Assembly: GCF_029027585.1 (NCBI RefSeq) | Contig: NZ_CP093397.1 | Coordinates: 2,221,405 to 2,285,404, forward strand | Direction of reading: 5' to 3' | Origin: Sulfurimonas sp. | GTDB lineage: Bacteria > Campylobacterota > Campylobacteria > Campylobacterales > Sulfurimonadaceae | Length of the DNA stretch: 64,000 bases | Shown here: positions 9,349 to 18,649 of the stretch, piece after piece | Layout: each line of letters begins with the position of its first letter | Position numbering within the stretch: the first letter of the stretch is position 1 | Position numbers and translations under genes: made by a program | Notes under the pieces: model-generated | The model's input: the letters and a program-made list of their open reading frames with translations, nothing else | What the model was told of the DNA's origin: nothing | The model's database searches: none

Positions 9349-9781
9349 GTTTTCTCTTTTCTTTTATATCCCAATGAGCTAGAACAACTTCAATTTTTCT
9401 AGCTAAATGGTTGTAAAATACTATGGCAGGAATTGCTACTATAAGTCCCATAGCAGTAGCTTTTAGTGCAAGAGCTAAAGATGTCATTATTGTTTTGGCA
9501 TCCAAATCATTACCTTCTCCCATAGAATAAAAAGTAATGATAATTCCAAATACTGTACCAAGCAGTCCGATATATGGTGCATTAGAACCAAAAGTTGAGA
9601 TAATGTTGATATTGTTAGTAAGTACAATTTCAAGTTCTTCTTTTGTTTCAAAGTTATTAATATCTATTTCTCTAAAAAAAATAATTCTCTCAATCCAAAA
9701 CCAAAAAGTCATAAAACTCATAACTCCAAGAAGTCCAATAACACCGTAGTCAACAAAGTCTTTTATTAGTTCTATATTCAT
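9338..9781 (-). CDS. exbB: ExbB/TolQ/MotA-family proton channel protein
   Basis: A 147-residue inner-membrane protein, short for the family but typical of the compact ExbB versions. Three helices are visible. The conserved TM2/TM3 region reads GSNAPYIGLLGTVFGI, then ALALKATAMGLIVAIPAI, which holds the Thr and small residues lining the proton path. It lies 18 nt downstream of the TonB-dependent receptor and overlaps exbD, so receptor and motor are encoded as one unit. Confidence 0.9.
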   Translation of the reverse strand: MNIELIKDFVDYGVIGLLGVMSFMTFWFWIERIIFFREIDINNFETKEELEIVLTNNINIISTFGSNAPYIGLLGTVFGIIITFYSMGEGNDLDAKTIMTSLALALKATAMGLIVAIPAIVFYNHLARKIEVVLAHWDIKEKRKLAN

Positions 9782-9799
9782 ATTTTTACCAACTTATTA

Positions 9800-11953
9800 T
9801 TAAAATTTTATAGATGCACCTGCAAGGAATGTTCTACCTGGATTAACAGTTAATCCCATATCTCTTATATCATATAGATTATCGTCATTCCTGTCACCAG
9901 TTACACGAGGCATCATGTAGTATCGCTCATCAAAAATATTTTCAACTTTTCCAAATACTTCGATTTTGTAGTCTGATATTTTTGTATTGTATTTAGCTCT
10001 TAGGTTAACAACTGAATAGCCGTTAACTTTAACTCTGTTAAGTTCATCTGCATATTGAGAAGATCTGTATTTAACATCAGCCGTAAGTATTACACTTGGT
10101 ATGATTCTGTAGTTTCCTTCAAGATATACTGTATGCTTTGAAGTTCTTGGTACAGTATTTCCAGAAAGATTATGCACGCTATCAACTGCACCATTTAAGA
10201 TTAGCTTATAACTGTCAAATCTTGTGTATTGTGAATCAAGATATGTATAGTTAAAAACAAATGACAAATCTTTTGCCTTATTGCTGTTGACACCTAGTTC
10301 TACACCCATGTTTCTGATATCTGCAAAGTTACCGTAAGATGTAGCAGGAGCAGTTGGGTCAATTACATAGTTACCGCTGTCTCTTGTAATCGTATTATCT
10401 CTGTTTAGTTGGAAAATAGAGATTTCGTAAGATAACAAATCAGTTTTTTGTCTAAGACCAATTTCGTAGTTGATAGTTGTCTCAGTCTTTATATCAGGGT
10501 TATTAGCATATGTATATCTACCGGATAGAATATCACCCGCAAATAGTTGAGAGATTGTAGGAACTCTAAAACCTGTAGAGACATTCGTAAATATTATTTT
10601 ATCTTCGTCAAGTTTATATGTTGCACCTACACGATAAGAATCTTCATAATATTTTTTCTCAAATGTATCTGATGTCAAATTATTTTTATAATCATATGTA
10701 ATTTGATCATATCTTGCATTTAAAGTAGCAACAAATTCTTCAGATACTTTGTATTTTAACTCGCCGTAAATCGCATTAATACTTTCATCTAATTTTGTAT
10801 CACTACTAACTGTTCCCTTTGGTACAACAGGTCTTGGTCCTGGAGGGTCATAAGAAACTCTATATGTTCTTTTTTTGTCCTCTTTATTTCTGGCGATATC
10901 TAAACCAATCATACCTGCTGATTTTTGTGTATTTTGTCTGTACTCTGATTTTAAACCGATTTGTTTAGTATTTGCATACGCATCATATAAATGATCATCT
11001 TTTTGACCATTGGAATTACTGTCATATGCACCACTTCTATTCTCTGTCTTATCGTTATAGCTATATAACTGAGTCATTAGATTTGAGTTACTTGTAATAT
11101 CATTTGAGTATGTAATAAAGTATTTTTCTAAATCTATATTATATTTTGTAGAATATCCTACTTGACCAACACTTTTAGGATTGTTATCAACTTGATTAGT
11201 ATAAACACCTGCATCAAATGTTGTATGAGTAATAGAACCTGTATCATCTTCATATCTTAGTGTTTTATCTGCACCAATCGTAATATCACTGTTGTCATTT
11301 ATATAGTATTGAAATTTACCATTAATAGATTTAGTCCAATAATCAGAATTTTCCCAGTAACCATCACTTTTTTTAAAGCTACCTTGAACATTCATAGCAA
11401 AGCTCTCTGTTGCTGCATTGTATGTCATTAGATACTTTTGATAGTTATAACTTCCTTGTTCTGTAGCGATAAAACCTTGGTTCTTACTTTTAGGTCTTTT
11501 TGTTGTAATAATGATAGCACCGGCAATTGCATCGTTACCATATAAGTATGAAGCACCACCTTTTATAACTTTAATAGATTGAATATTATCAACATCAATA
11601 TTAACACTTCCTGCTCTTTCTTGAACAGGTACACCATCGATTACGATTGCTACACCAGGTTTTTCACCCATATACATCTCAGTAGCAACACCTCTAATGT
11701 GAATTTTGTTTGAATCACCTTCATTTTTTCTTACAGTAACACCTGGAATAGTGTTTAAAACATCAGCAATATTTTCTGCATGGAAAGACTCAACTTCTTT
11801 ACCACTCATTGTTGCCGTACTTGATACATTGAACTTTTTTGTATCAAATTTATCATCAATTGTTGATGATTCAACCTGTATTGTTCCTAAATCTGAGGCT
11901 GCTACATTAATTGCAAGCGCACAAATAACCGATAGATAAACTCTTTTTTTCAT
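9800..11953 (-). CDS. TonB-dependent outer-membrane receptor
   Basis: A 717-residue outer-membrane receptor. It has an N-terminal signal peptide (~residues 1-19), a TonB-box-like segment (GTIQVES, ~23-29) and a plug domain (~45-160) with IADVLNTIPGVTVR and IKGGASYLYG. A 22-strand barrel follows and ends in the aromatic terminus ASIKF. It is the first gene of the operon, with a promoter just upstream. Ligand cannot be read from sequence. NosL-like and His-rich domains downstream suggest a metal such as copper or nickel (inference). NosA/OprC-like copper receptors are a plausible comparison. Confidence 0.9.
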   Translation of the reverse strand: MKKRVYLSVICALAINVAASDLGTIQVESSTIDDKFDTKKFNVSSTATMSGKEVESFHAENIADVLNTIPGVTVRKNEGDSNKIHIRGVATEMYMGEKPGVAIVIDGVPVQERAGSVNIDVDNIQSIKVIKGGASYLYGNDAIAGAIIITTKRPKSKNQGFIATEQGSYNYQKYLMTYNAATESFAMNVQGSFKKSDGYWENSDYWTKSINGKFQYYINDNSDITIGADKTLRYEDDTGSITHTTFDAGVYTNQVDNNPKSVGQVGYSTKYNIDLEKYFITYSNDITSNSNLMTQLYSYNDKTENRSGAYDSNSNGQKDDHLYDAYANTKQIGLKSEYRQNTQKSAGMIGLDIARNKEDKKRTYRVSYDPPGPRPVVPKGTVSSDTKLDESINAIYGELKYKVSEEFVATLNARYDQITYDYKNNLTSDTFEKKYYEDSYRVGATYKLDEDKIIFTNVSTGFRVPTISQLFAGDILSGRYTYANNPDIKTETTINYEIGLRQKTDLLSYEISIFQLNRDNTITRDSGNYVIDPTAPATSYGNFADIRNMGVELGVNSNKAKDLSFVFNYTYLDSQYTRFDSYKLILNGAVDSVHNLSGNTVPRTSKHTVYLEGNYRIIPSVILTADVKYRSSQYADELNRVKVNGYSVVNLRAKYNTKISDYKIEVFGKVENIFDERYYMMPRVTGDRNDDNLYDIRDMGLTVNPGRTFLAGASIKF

Positions 11954-11990
11954 ATATTTCCCTTGAACATATTTAAAATTATTTATCAGG

Positions 11991-11996
11991 ATTATA
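11991..11996 (-). promoter_or_regulatory. -10 element of the TonB-receptor operon promoter
   Basis: On the minus strand a perfect TATAAT sits 37 nt upstream of the receptor ATG, followed by a ribosome-binding AAGGGAA at about 11957-11963. Campylobacterota promoters typically keep a strong -10 and lack a clear -35, as here. It is the only good -10 seen before the nine-gene run. Confidence 0.5.
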
Positions 11997-12091
11997 AGAA
12001 TAAAGTGTTAATTATGTATTAAGTTTTATGTTTAAGTAAGATTTAATATAAAATGTTGTTTGTAGTTAAATTATGTATGATAGAGAAAGTA

Positions 12092-13174
12092 TTATAACCC
12101 ATCTATCATTTTAATAAGCTCTTCAGGTCTATTTGAATTTTTAATAGCATTTTCTTTTGTTATACTTCTTTTTTGAAGCAGTTCTAATAACTCTTGAGTT
12201 TGTGTGCTCATATGAGTTTCTCTTTGATTTAGTTGCATCTGTGAGTATATTTGATGAACTTTGTCTTCTCTGATTTGATTTTGAACAGCAGGGTTTGTTA
12301 TAAGAATCTCTTGAGTTGCGACTTTACCACCACCGATTCGAGGGATTAGAGTTTGAGAAACAACTGCTACAAGTGAAGATGCTAACTGTGCTCTTACTTG
12401 AGCTTGTTCATCTCCATCAAAAACATCGATGATACGGTTTATAGTTCCAGGGGCAGAGTTTGTATGAAGTGTTCCAAAAACTAAGTGACCTGTTTCTGCT
12501 GCTGTTAAAGCCGCTCCAATAGTTTCAGCATCTCTCATTTCCCCGATAAGAATGATATCTGGATCTTGTCTTAGAGCATATTTAAGTGCAGATGCAAAAG
12601 AGGCAGTATCGTTTCCAACATCTCTTTGAGAAAAAAGAGATTTTATATTTTTATGAACAAACTCAACAGGGTCTTCGATTGTGATAATATGTCGTCTTTC
12701 TGTTAAGTTTATCTCATGAAGCATAGATGCTAAAGTAGTTGATTTACCACTTCCTGTTGGTCCAGTTACAAGTATAAGACCTTTTTCTTTTTTTATAAGT
12801 TCTTTAAAAATCGGGGGATTTCCATACTCATCGAGAGTTGGTATATCGATAGGAATCATACGAAAAGCACAAGCAACACCACCAATAGTACGGTAATAGT
12901 TTGCACGAAAACGACCAATACCTTTTAGCTCAAAAGAAAAGTCAAGTTCATTTAGATCTTCAAAAAGTTTCTTTTGTTTATCTTCTATGAGTGAGTAAGC
13001 CATCTCTTCAATATCTTTAGCATTTAAAATTGCAAGATTCAGAGGACGAAGTTCTTTGTCTATCCTGATTTGTGGTTCACTTCCAACAACAAGGTGTAAA
13101 TCACTTGACCCATATGCTAAAACACTCTTTAGTAGTTTTTTTATATCAACTACTTTTTTAACTTCTTCACTCAT
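12092..13174 (-). CDS. pilT: PilT-type twitching motility ATPase
   Basis: A 360-residue retraction ATPase for type IV pili, a hexameric motor at the cytoplasmic base of the pilus. Visible are the N-terminal PAS-like domain (~15-105), Walker A GPTGSGKSTT (~140), Walker B IILIGEMRDAET (~208) with its Asp/Glu box, the His box GTLHTNSA, and a PilT-like C-terminus. It lies 19 nt downstream of gatC on the same strand, and 138 nt separates it from the TonB operon. No other pilus gene is nearby. Confidence 0.93.
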   Translation of the reverse strand: MSEEVKKVVDIKKLLKSVLAYGSSDLHLVVGSEPQIRIDKELRPLNLAILNAKDIEEMAYSLIEDKQKKLFEDLNELDFSFELKGIGRFRANYYRTIGGVACAFRMIPIDIPTLDEYGNPPIFKELIKKEKGLILVTGPTGSGKSTTLASMLHEINLTERRHIITIEDPVEFVHKNIKSLFSQRDVGNDTASFASALKYALRQDPDIILIGEMRDAETIGAALTAAETGHLVFGTLHTNSAPGTINRIIDVFDGDEQAQVRAQLASSLVAVVSQTLIPRIGGGKVATQEILITNPAVQNQIREDKVHQIYSQMQLNQRETHMSTQTQELLELLQKRSITKENAIKNSNRPEELIKMIDGL

Positions 13175-13193
13175 GATAGATGCTCCTGTAATA

Positions 13194-13484
13194 TTATTCG
13201 ATTATTTTTGGTACTATAAAAAAGTGGTCACCGCTTAGAGGTGCATTTTTAATGATATTATCATTTATGCTTGTATCACAAGAAGCTAAATCTTCTCTTG
13301 TAAAAGTTGCATTATCATTCATCGCAAATTTATCATCAACCCCATCTGTATCTAATGCACTTAAATTATCCACAAAACTAACAATTTCAGATAATTGAGT
13401 GATAATTTCTTCTCTTTTATCATCTGAAACTTTTAAAAATGATAATTTTTCTAGTTTTGTTAGCAATGCGTCATTTACTTGCAT
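13194..13484 (-). CDS. gatC: Asp-tRNA(Asn)/Glu-tRNA(Gln) amidotransferase subunit C
   Basis: A 96-residue GatC. It wraps around GatA and stabilises the GatCAB complex, which converts mischarged Glu-tRNA(Gln) and Asp-tRNA(Asn). Family-typical segments are LEKLSFLKVSDDKREEI at the N-terminus, the central FVDNLSALDTDGV, and the C-terminal APLSGDHFFIVPKII. It is transcribed away from the YfgM-like gene and ahead of pilT. gatA and gatB are not in the window. Confidence 0.93.
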   Translation of the reverse strand: MQVNDALLTKLEKLSFLKVSDDKREEIITQLSEIVSFVDNLSALDTDGVDDKFAMNDNATFTREDLASCDTSINDNIIKNAPLSGDHFFIVPKIIE

Positions 13485-13599
13485 TTATGTTCCTAATGTT
13501 ATTATTTTATATGATTGTAACAAAAAAATTCTATGTGTTTGATGAAACTTTAACAAAGTATGCGATATTATTTTAAACTATTTGAAATAAGGAATATTT

Positions 13600-14196
13600 T
13601 TGAGTTTAAAAAATGATATAGAGATGGTAAAAGAAGAGTTGAATTCTGAAGAAAAGTTTTTTGAAAAAGCTGTAATTACTGAGAAGTTTGTTAAAAAATA
13701 TAAAAATAAAATGATAGTAGCATTAGTTGTCATTGTAGTTTTAGTTGTCGGAAATATTGCATATGACATTAACAAGCAAAATCAAGTAACTGCTGCAAAT
13801 GAAGCTTTGAGTGTTTTAAGTAAAGATTCGCAAAATTCTGAGGCGCTTTTAACACTAAAGAGTATATCTCCAGATTTGTATGATGTTTGGGTTTATTCTA
13901 ACGCGATTGCAAAAAAAGATTTTATTACTATAAAAGAGATGAAAAATTCTTCTGCATTTTTGGTTGGTGACTTAGCTTCTTATGAGTTTGCACAAAATAC
14001 TAAAGACGCTAAAGCTTTAAACACTTATGCCTCAAAACAAGATGCAATATATAAAGATTTAGCCTTAGTTCAAAGTGCGATTATCCTTATGGGTGAATCA
14101 AAAATCAAAGAAGCACATGAGATTTTGCAAAAAGTTCCAGTTCAGTCATCATTTGCAAAGATTGCATCTGCACTACTTCATTATGGAGTAAAGTAG
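13600..14196 (+). CDS. YfgM-like single-helix membrane protein (tetratricopeptide-like)
   Basis: A 198-residue protein with a short cytoplasmic N-terminus, one membrane helix (~residues 37-53, MIVALVVIVVLVVGNIAYD) and an alpha-helical periplasmic domain with TPR-like spacing. This matches YfgM, an ancillary translocon/chaperone-network protein. The gene directly downstream resembles bamB, the same neighbour as in enterobacteria, which supports the call. Start is a TTG at 13600 with an AAGGA ribosome-binding site 6 nt upstream; no better ATG exists. Confidence 0.6.
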   Translation: MSLKNDIEMVKEELNSEEKFFEKAVITEKFVKKYKNKMIVALVVIVVLVVGNIAYDINKQNQVTAANEALSVLSKDSQNSEALLTLKSISPDLYDVWVYSNAIAKKDFITIKEMKNSSAFLVGDLASYEFAQNTKDAKALNTYASKQDAIYKDLALVQSAIILMGESKIKEAHEILQKVPVQSSFAKIASALLHYGVK

Positions 14197-14200
14197 TATT

Positions 14201-15190
14201 TTGAAACATATATTATTACTATTTTTTATTGCTTTTATTTTTGGAGCATGTAGTTCAAAAGAGGTATTTGAGCCAAAAGTTGTAAAAGATGATTGGAGAT
14301 TTTATGGAAGTAAAGAAGAAAGAATAGTTGATGTTTCTTCTGATGTCGCGATGCTTGAGAGTAGAAAAGTTCTTTTAAAAGATGGTGAAATAGAAACTAA
14401 GATTGAAGAGTCACATAGACTTTTAGGTAGTAGCGATGGTTGGATTTTAAGTTCAAGTATAGATGGAAAACTAACTATTGACTACATAGAAGATGCAACT
14501 ATGAAAAAAACTTTTAATCTTAAAAAAACCATAGCAGCAGCAAGTATAAAAAATGATGTATTGGCAGTTTTGTTTGCAGATAATGAAATGGCACTTTATT
14601 CAGTATCAAAAAAATCTCTTCTTCTTAAAATACAAGGAAGTCCACCAATAGTTGTAGATTCTAAGATAGTAAACCCTTACTTTATGAATGATTTGGTTGT
14701 TTTTTTAACGCTTGATGGTAAAGTTGTAATCGTCAATGCAAAACTAAAAAAGAAACTAAGAACTGTTATCGTATCTTCAGAAGACAACTTCAACAATATT
14801 ATAAACTTTCATGTAGTTGATTCAAAACTTATAGCAGCAACAGGTAATAAAATCTTATCTATGGCAGCAAAAGAAGTTAGAGTTAGTTACGAGATAAGAA
14901 ATATAACTTATGATGATATAAACATCTATATAACTACTAAACAAGGTGAGATAATCTCTTTAACCCCAGATTTGCAAGTAAACTCAAAAGTTAAATTTCC
15001 ATTTGCTCACTTTTTAGGTTTAATTGTATATAAAGATAAAATTTATGCTTTAGAAAAAGAGGGTTACATAATAGAACTATCAAAAGATTTACTAAAATAT
15101 GATGTATATGAAGTTGATGTTGAAGATGGTTATATTTTTGTAGCTGATAAAATCTTTTATGTAGATGATGAGTATATCTCATTTGAGTAA
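14201..15190 (+). CDS. BamB-like outer-membrane lipoprotein (beta-propeller)
   Basis: A 329-residue lipoprotein. A signal peptide ends in the lipobox FGAC at ~residue 16. The body shows repeated beta-rich blades with dispersed KTIAAASIKNDVLAVLFA-like units, as in BamB and other PQQ-like propellers. BamB is an accessory part of the outer-membrane protein assembly machine. Start is a TTG at 14201, 4 nt after the YfgM-like gene. The 3' end overlaps the Xer-like gene by 26 nt. The family call rests on synteny plus architecture; sequence identity to BamB looks low. Confidence 0.6.
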   Translation: MKHILLLFFIAFIFGACSSKEVFEPKVVKDDWRFYGSKEERIVDVSSDVAMLESRKVLLKDGEIETKIEESHRLLGSSDGWILSSSIDGKLTIDYIEDATMKKTFNLKKTIAAASIKNDVLAVLFADNEMALYSVSKKSLLLKIQGSPPIVVDSKIVNPYFMNDLVVFLTLDGKVVIVNAKLKKKLRTVIVSSEDNFNNIINFHVVDSKLIAATGNKILSMAAKEVRVSYEIRNITYDDINIYITTKQGEIISLTPDLQVNSKVKFPFAHFLGLIVYKDKIYALEKEGYIIELSKDLLKYDVYEVDVEDGYIFVADKIFYVDDEYISFE

Positions 15191-15997
15191 TGAGCTAGAG
15201 GCTTTTTTAGAATATATTAGTGTAACAAGAGCTCTTAGTAAAAAAAGTGTTGAGGCTTATAAGAGTGACTTGTTACACATAGAAGAGTTAACTTCTGCTT
15301 CTCTTATAAAACTTGAACAAGATAGCGTCTTAGCAGTGTTATCTAGCTATGAAAATAAAAGAACTTTAAATAGAAAACTTTCTGCGTTAAATGCTTTTTT
15401 GATTTTTGTTATAAAAGTCAGTTTAAAAATGAAAAAACAAGATACAAATTTGCAAAAGTTCCAAAACTTCTCCCTAAATTTTTATCATATAAAGATATAC
15501 TAGATGCTTTAAAATACATAGACAGAAGTAGTTGGCTTGGACTTCGTGATTATGCTTTGATACTGTTTTTGTTTGCTTCAGGAGCAAGGATAAGTGAGTG
15601 CTTAGCTTTAAGAAAAGAAGATATAGAGGATGGCTGGTTACATATACGACATGCTAAAGGTGAAAAGGAACGCATAGTTCCCGTAGCTAAAGTAGCAGTA
15701 GATGCTATCAAAATATATCTCAATAAAAGAGAGTCAGATAACGAATATGTTTGGTGTAATTATAGAGGAGAAAGTTTAAGTCGCATAACCGCATATAAGA
15801 TAACTCAAAAATATTTACAAGTTTCTCCTCATGTGCTTCGTCATTCTTATGCTACAGCACTTATAAGTGGAGGAGCAGATTTACGAGTAGTTCAAGAGTT
15901 GTTAGGTCACGCTTCACTAATGACAACTCAGATATATACACATATTCAAAAACAAGACTTAAAGGAAACTGTAGAAGTTTGTCACCCTTTGGCATAA
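15165..15997 (+). pseudogene. Tyrosine recombinase (Xer-like), broken by one missing T
   Basis: Two frames together make one ~277-residue tyrosine recombinase. The N-terminal SAM-like core-binding domain is in the frame from 15165. The catalytic domain is in the frame containing SGARISE (Arg I), AKGEKERIVPV (Lys), SPHVLRHSY (HxxR), LLGHASL and the nucleophile QIYTH. The break is in the T6 run at 15395-15400. With seven T the text reads NAFFDFCYKSQF... and runs on through KVPKLLPKFLSYKDI without a stop. All catalytic residues are intact, so a sequencing error is likely. Role: chromosome dimer resolution or DNA inversion. Confidence 0.75.
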
Positions 15998-16051
15998 AAT
16001 AATTTTTTTGTTATAATATAAAAACAAAGAAAATAAGAATGAATATCAATT

Positions 16052-16526
16052 ATGAAAAATATAAAAAATAAAATACTATCAAAAACTTTTTTAATGTCAT
16101 TGTTCTATAGACAAAATAAATGGCATCAGCATGGTGTTTTTTTACATACTTTAAGAGTTCTCTATTATACTTTAAAGGCAAAAGACTATAAGCTTATTGG
16201 TGGAGCATTTCTGCACGATATTGGAAAACCATTTGTAGCGTATGATAAGCATGATGATGAGATACCTTTTTTTGAGTATAGTTTTACAGACCATGAAGAA
16301 ACTTCTTATCAGATAATAAAGAACTGGTTTTTCTTAAGTGAATATACTAAAAAAATAGTTCGTTATCACTATCTTATAAGAGATATGCATTGGAGTCAAC
16401 ACGAAGACCAAGTAAGATATAAAAGTAAAAAAAGCAATCTGGGATAGACTTGATAATGAGATGAAAGATGACTTAGCTAGGTTTTTAATTTATGATGACT
16501 TAGGCAAAGGTAAAAAGAGAATATAG
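16052..16526 (+). pseudogene. HD-domain hydrolase, broken by one extra A near its 3' end
   Basis: The frame from 16052 encodes an HD-type metal-dependent phosphohydrolase. It has HQHGVFLHTLRV, the metal-binding HDIGKP (~residue 53), DHEETSY and RYHYLIRDMHW. It ends early at 16447 because of an A7 run at 16417-16423. With six A the frame continues KKAIWDRLDNEMKDDLARF... to a stop at 16526, about 157 residues, a normal end for such a domain. Substrate is unknown; related proteins act on nucleotides or tRNA ends. Confidence 0.65.
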
Positions 16527-16670
16527 TTCTAATATATAAAATTTATTTGATTAATCATACAGTTTATTAAAATAAATCTAGTTATATGAAAAAATAAATA
16601 GTTTTTAACTCTATATCTCTTTTATTTACTAGTTAAATAATTAATTTAAGTGTGATAAATCAAATAATAC

Positions 16671-17195
16671 ATGGAGTTTATGAAAATAATGAAAAAATTA
16701 CTACCATTTTTTATAATAATTGTTTTTGTTGGAATTATTGTTGGAGTTTTTTTATCTTTAGCTTCACAAAATCAGATGATAGTTACTATGCAAAATAACA
16801 AATCAAAACAACCTATACAGATGCAAATAAATAAATACCAAGATAGTGACTGCGGAATGCTTATAGATAATATGGAGTATATTTCTCAAGTTATATCTCC
16901 ATCTTCTCAGACTTGGTTCTTTCATGACCATGGTGGTTTTGTAAAATGGTTACAAGATAAAGAGTTTAAAGATGAAGCTGTGATATGGGTAATGAGTAAA
17001 GATAGTAAAAGATGGATAGATGCTAGAGTCGCTTTTTATTCTTTAGTAGATAAAACGCCGATGGGATATGGCTTTGGTGCTTATGAAAAAAAAGCTTTAG
17101 GATATGTAGATTTTGATACAATGAGATTAAGAATGTTAAGAGGTGAAACTCTAAATAATCCACGAATAAGAAAACAACTTTTAGGAACAAAATAG
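16671..17195 (+). CDS. NosL-like membrane-anchored protein
   Basis: A 174-residue protein with one N-terminal membrane helix (~8-30) and a periplasmic domain of NosL pattern. It has SDCGML (Cys-Gly-Met), YISQVISPSSQTWFFHDHGG, then WIDARVAFY and PMGYGFGAYE. NosL proteins bind copper and help assemble nitrous-oxide reductase; divergent members serve other metalloproteins. Only one Cys remains in the metal motif. ATGs at 16671, 16680 and 16689 all fit; a GGAG precedes the second. It pairs with a TauE/SafE gene 7 nt downstream, echoing the NosL-plus-TauE content of the TonB operon. Confidence 0.6.
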   Translation: MEFMKIMKKLLPFFIIIVFVGIIVGVFLSLASQNQMIVTMQNNKSKQPIQMQINKYQDSDCGMLIDNMEYISQVISPSSQTWFFHDHGGFVKWLQDKEFKDEAVIWVMSKDSKRWIDARVAFYSLVDKTPMGYGFGAYEKKALGYVDFDTMRLRMLRGETLNNPRIRKQLLGTK

Positions 17196-17202
17196 TACAA
17201 AT

Positions 17203-17913
17203 ATGGAAACTGTAAATTTATTAACTATTATTAGCATCGCTTTTTTAGGTTCTTTTGGTCACTGCATCGGAATGTGTGGTGGTATAGTTTTGGCATACTC
17301 AACCATAAAGATAGAACCACAAAGCTCTAAAGTGACAAAAAGTGTAGCGCATCTACTTTACTCTTTTGGTAGGGTTTTTACATATTCTATCTTAGGTGCC
17401 ATTTTTGGTGCAATAGGTGGAGTAGTTACATTTAGCAATAATGCAAACGGTGCTTTACTAATTTTTGCAGGAATTGCAATGGTTTTAGCAGGTTTGTCCT
17501 TGATGGGCAAGATAAAGTTTTTAACTCTTATAGAGCATTCTTTTTCATCTTCTTCGATTTATAAAAATGCTTTTAAAAGTGTGCTAAACTCAAAATCAAA
17601 TCTTAGTTTCTTTTTACTTGGTATGTTAAATGGCTTACTACCATGTGGTTTTGTTTACTTTTTTGCTATAACAGCAGCTAGTACAGCAAGTCCAGTCTAT
17701 GGAGCCTTAGTTATGGTAGTGTTTGGAGTAAGTACAATTCCTGCTATGTTTGGCTTGGGTTTTTTAACCTCTCTTACTTCTGCAACAAGTTTTAGAAAGA
17801 TGATGATGTCTTTAGCATCTATCGCTGTTATAATATATGGAGTTTATACTATTTACAATGGTTATGACTACATAAATAGACCTGAAAAAACTTTAACAGA
17901 GTGTCATACTTAA
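17203..17913 (+). CDS. TauE/SafE (DsbD_2-like) membrane protein
   Basis: A 236-residue membrane protein with six or so helices. The first helix holds GHCIGMCGG, a paired-Cys motif, and a later helix has NGLLPCGFVY. These are the landmarks of the COG2836 group found beside cytochrome oxidase assembly genes, thought to handle copper or thiols at the inner membrane. It follows the NosL-like gene by 7 nt and probably shares its promoter. A 60-nt gap separates it from the HepT toxin gene. Confidence 0.75.
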   Translation: METVNLLTIISIAFLGSFGHCIGMCGGIVLAYSTIKIEPQSSKVTKSVAHLLYSFGRVFTYSILGAIFGAIGGVVTFSNNANGALLIFAGIAMVLAGLSLMGKIKFLTLIEHSFSSSSIYKNAFKSVLNSKSNLSFFLLGMLNGLLPCGFVYFFAITAASTASPVYGALVMVVFGVSTIPAMFGLGFLTSLTSATSFRKMMMSLASIAVIIYGVYTIYNGYDYINRPEKTLTECHT

Positions 17914-17977
17914 AGAATTTTTAAAAATATGTTAAAATATGACTGAGTATTATATCAAATTGGGATGAAATAGAGTA

Positions 17978-18301
17978 ATGAATAAAAAAGAGATACTTAT
18001 AAAAAGATTTGCATCTATTCAAGATTTCTTAGGTGCAAAAATATTTTCTCTTCTTTTGGAAACTGCTGGAATAAATAATACAAAAATGAGTGAAGTATTA
18101 TCAAATATTGAAAAAGAAAATATTATAGATTCTCTTGAGAACTGGATAGAATTAAGAGAAGTTAGAAATGAACTTGAGCATGATTATCCAGAAGAATTAC
18201 AAGAAGCTTTAGATGATTTAAAGTATTGTGTAGATAGTTTTGAAAAGCTTGAAGGTTATTATTTAAACTCATTAAACTTCTTTAAAAAGTATGATGTATG
18301 A
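17978..18301 (+). CDS. hepT: HEPN-domain toxin, HepT family
   Basis: A 107-residue all-alpha HEPN protein, the RNase-like toxin of the HEPN-MNT (type VII) toxin-antitoxin system. The active-site motif RX4HXY is intact: R63, H68 and Y70 in RNELEHDY. In characterised systems the antitoxin silences the toxin by AMPylating the Tyr of this motif. The stop overlaps the start of the downstream nucleotidyltransferase by 4 nt (ATGA), as expected for the pair. Confidence 0.85.
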   Translation: MNKKEILIKRFASIQDFLGAKIFSLLLETAGINNTKMSEVLSNIEKENIIDSLENWIELREVRNELEHDYPEELQEALDDLKYCVDSFEKLEGYYLNSLNFFKKYDV

Positions 18302-18597
18302 GGTTATCAAAAAGAGTGATTGAAATATTACAACATAATATAAAAAAGAGTTTCGGTGATGTAGCTGTATACTTATTTGGAAGTAGAACAGATGATAGTA
18401 AAAGAGGTGGAGATATTGATTTAGCGATAGATGCTGACATATCAAAGCAAGAATTTAGAAAGAAAAAATCTTTATTTTTAGCAATGCTTATGAGAATTGA
18501 TTTTGATTATAAAATAGATATTGTAAGTTTTAATACAAAAAATGAATTGCTATATAGTGAGATACATAAAAATCATATAAAGTTAAATTTTCAATAA
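18298..18597 (+). CDS. mntA: MNT nucleotidyltransferase antitoxin, MntA family
   Basis: A 99-residue minimal nucleotidyltransferase. The catalytic signature is FGSR (G28, S29) followed by the acidic pair D39 and D41 in GGDIDLAID, so the enzyme should be active. In the HepT/MntA system it transfers AMP to the toxin. It overlaps hepT by 4 nt and is followed 52 nt later by the HDOD gene with a TATAAT-type promoter in the gap. Confidence 0.85.
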   Translation: MRLSKRVIEILQHNIKKSFGDVAVYLFGSRTDDSKRGGDIDLAIDADISKQEFRKKKSLFLAMLMRIDFDYKIDIVSFNTKNELLYSEIHKNHIKLNFQ

Positions 18598-18649
18598 TAA
18601 TAAACCGCATTAAAGATATAATAAGTGCAAATTAAAATAGGATTTATTT

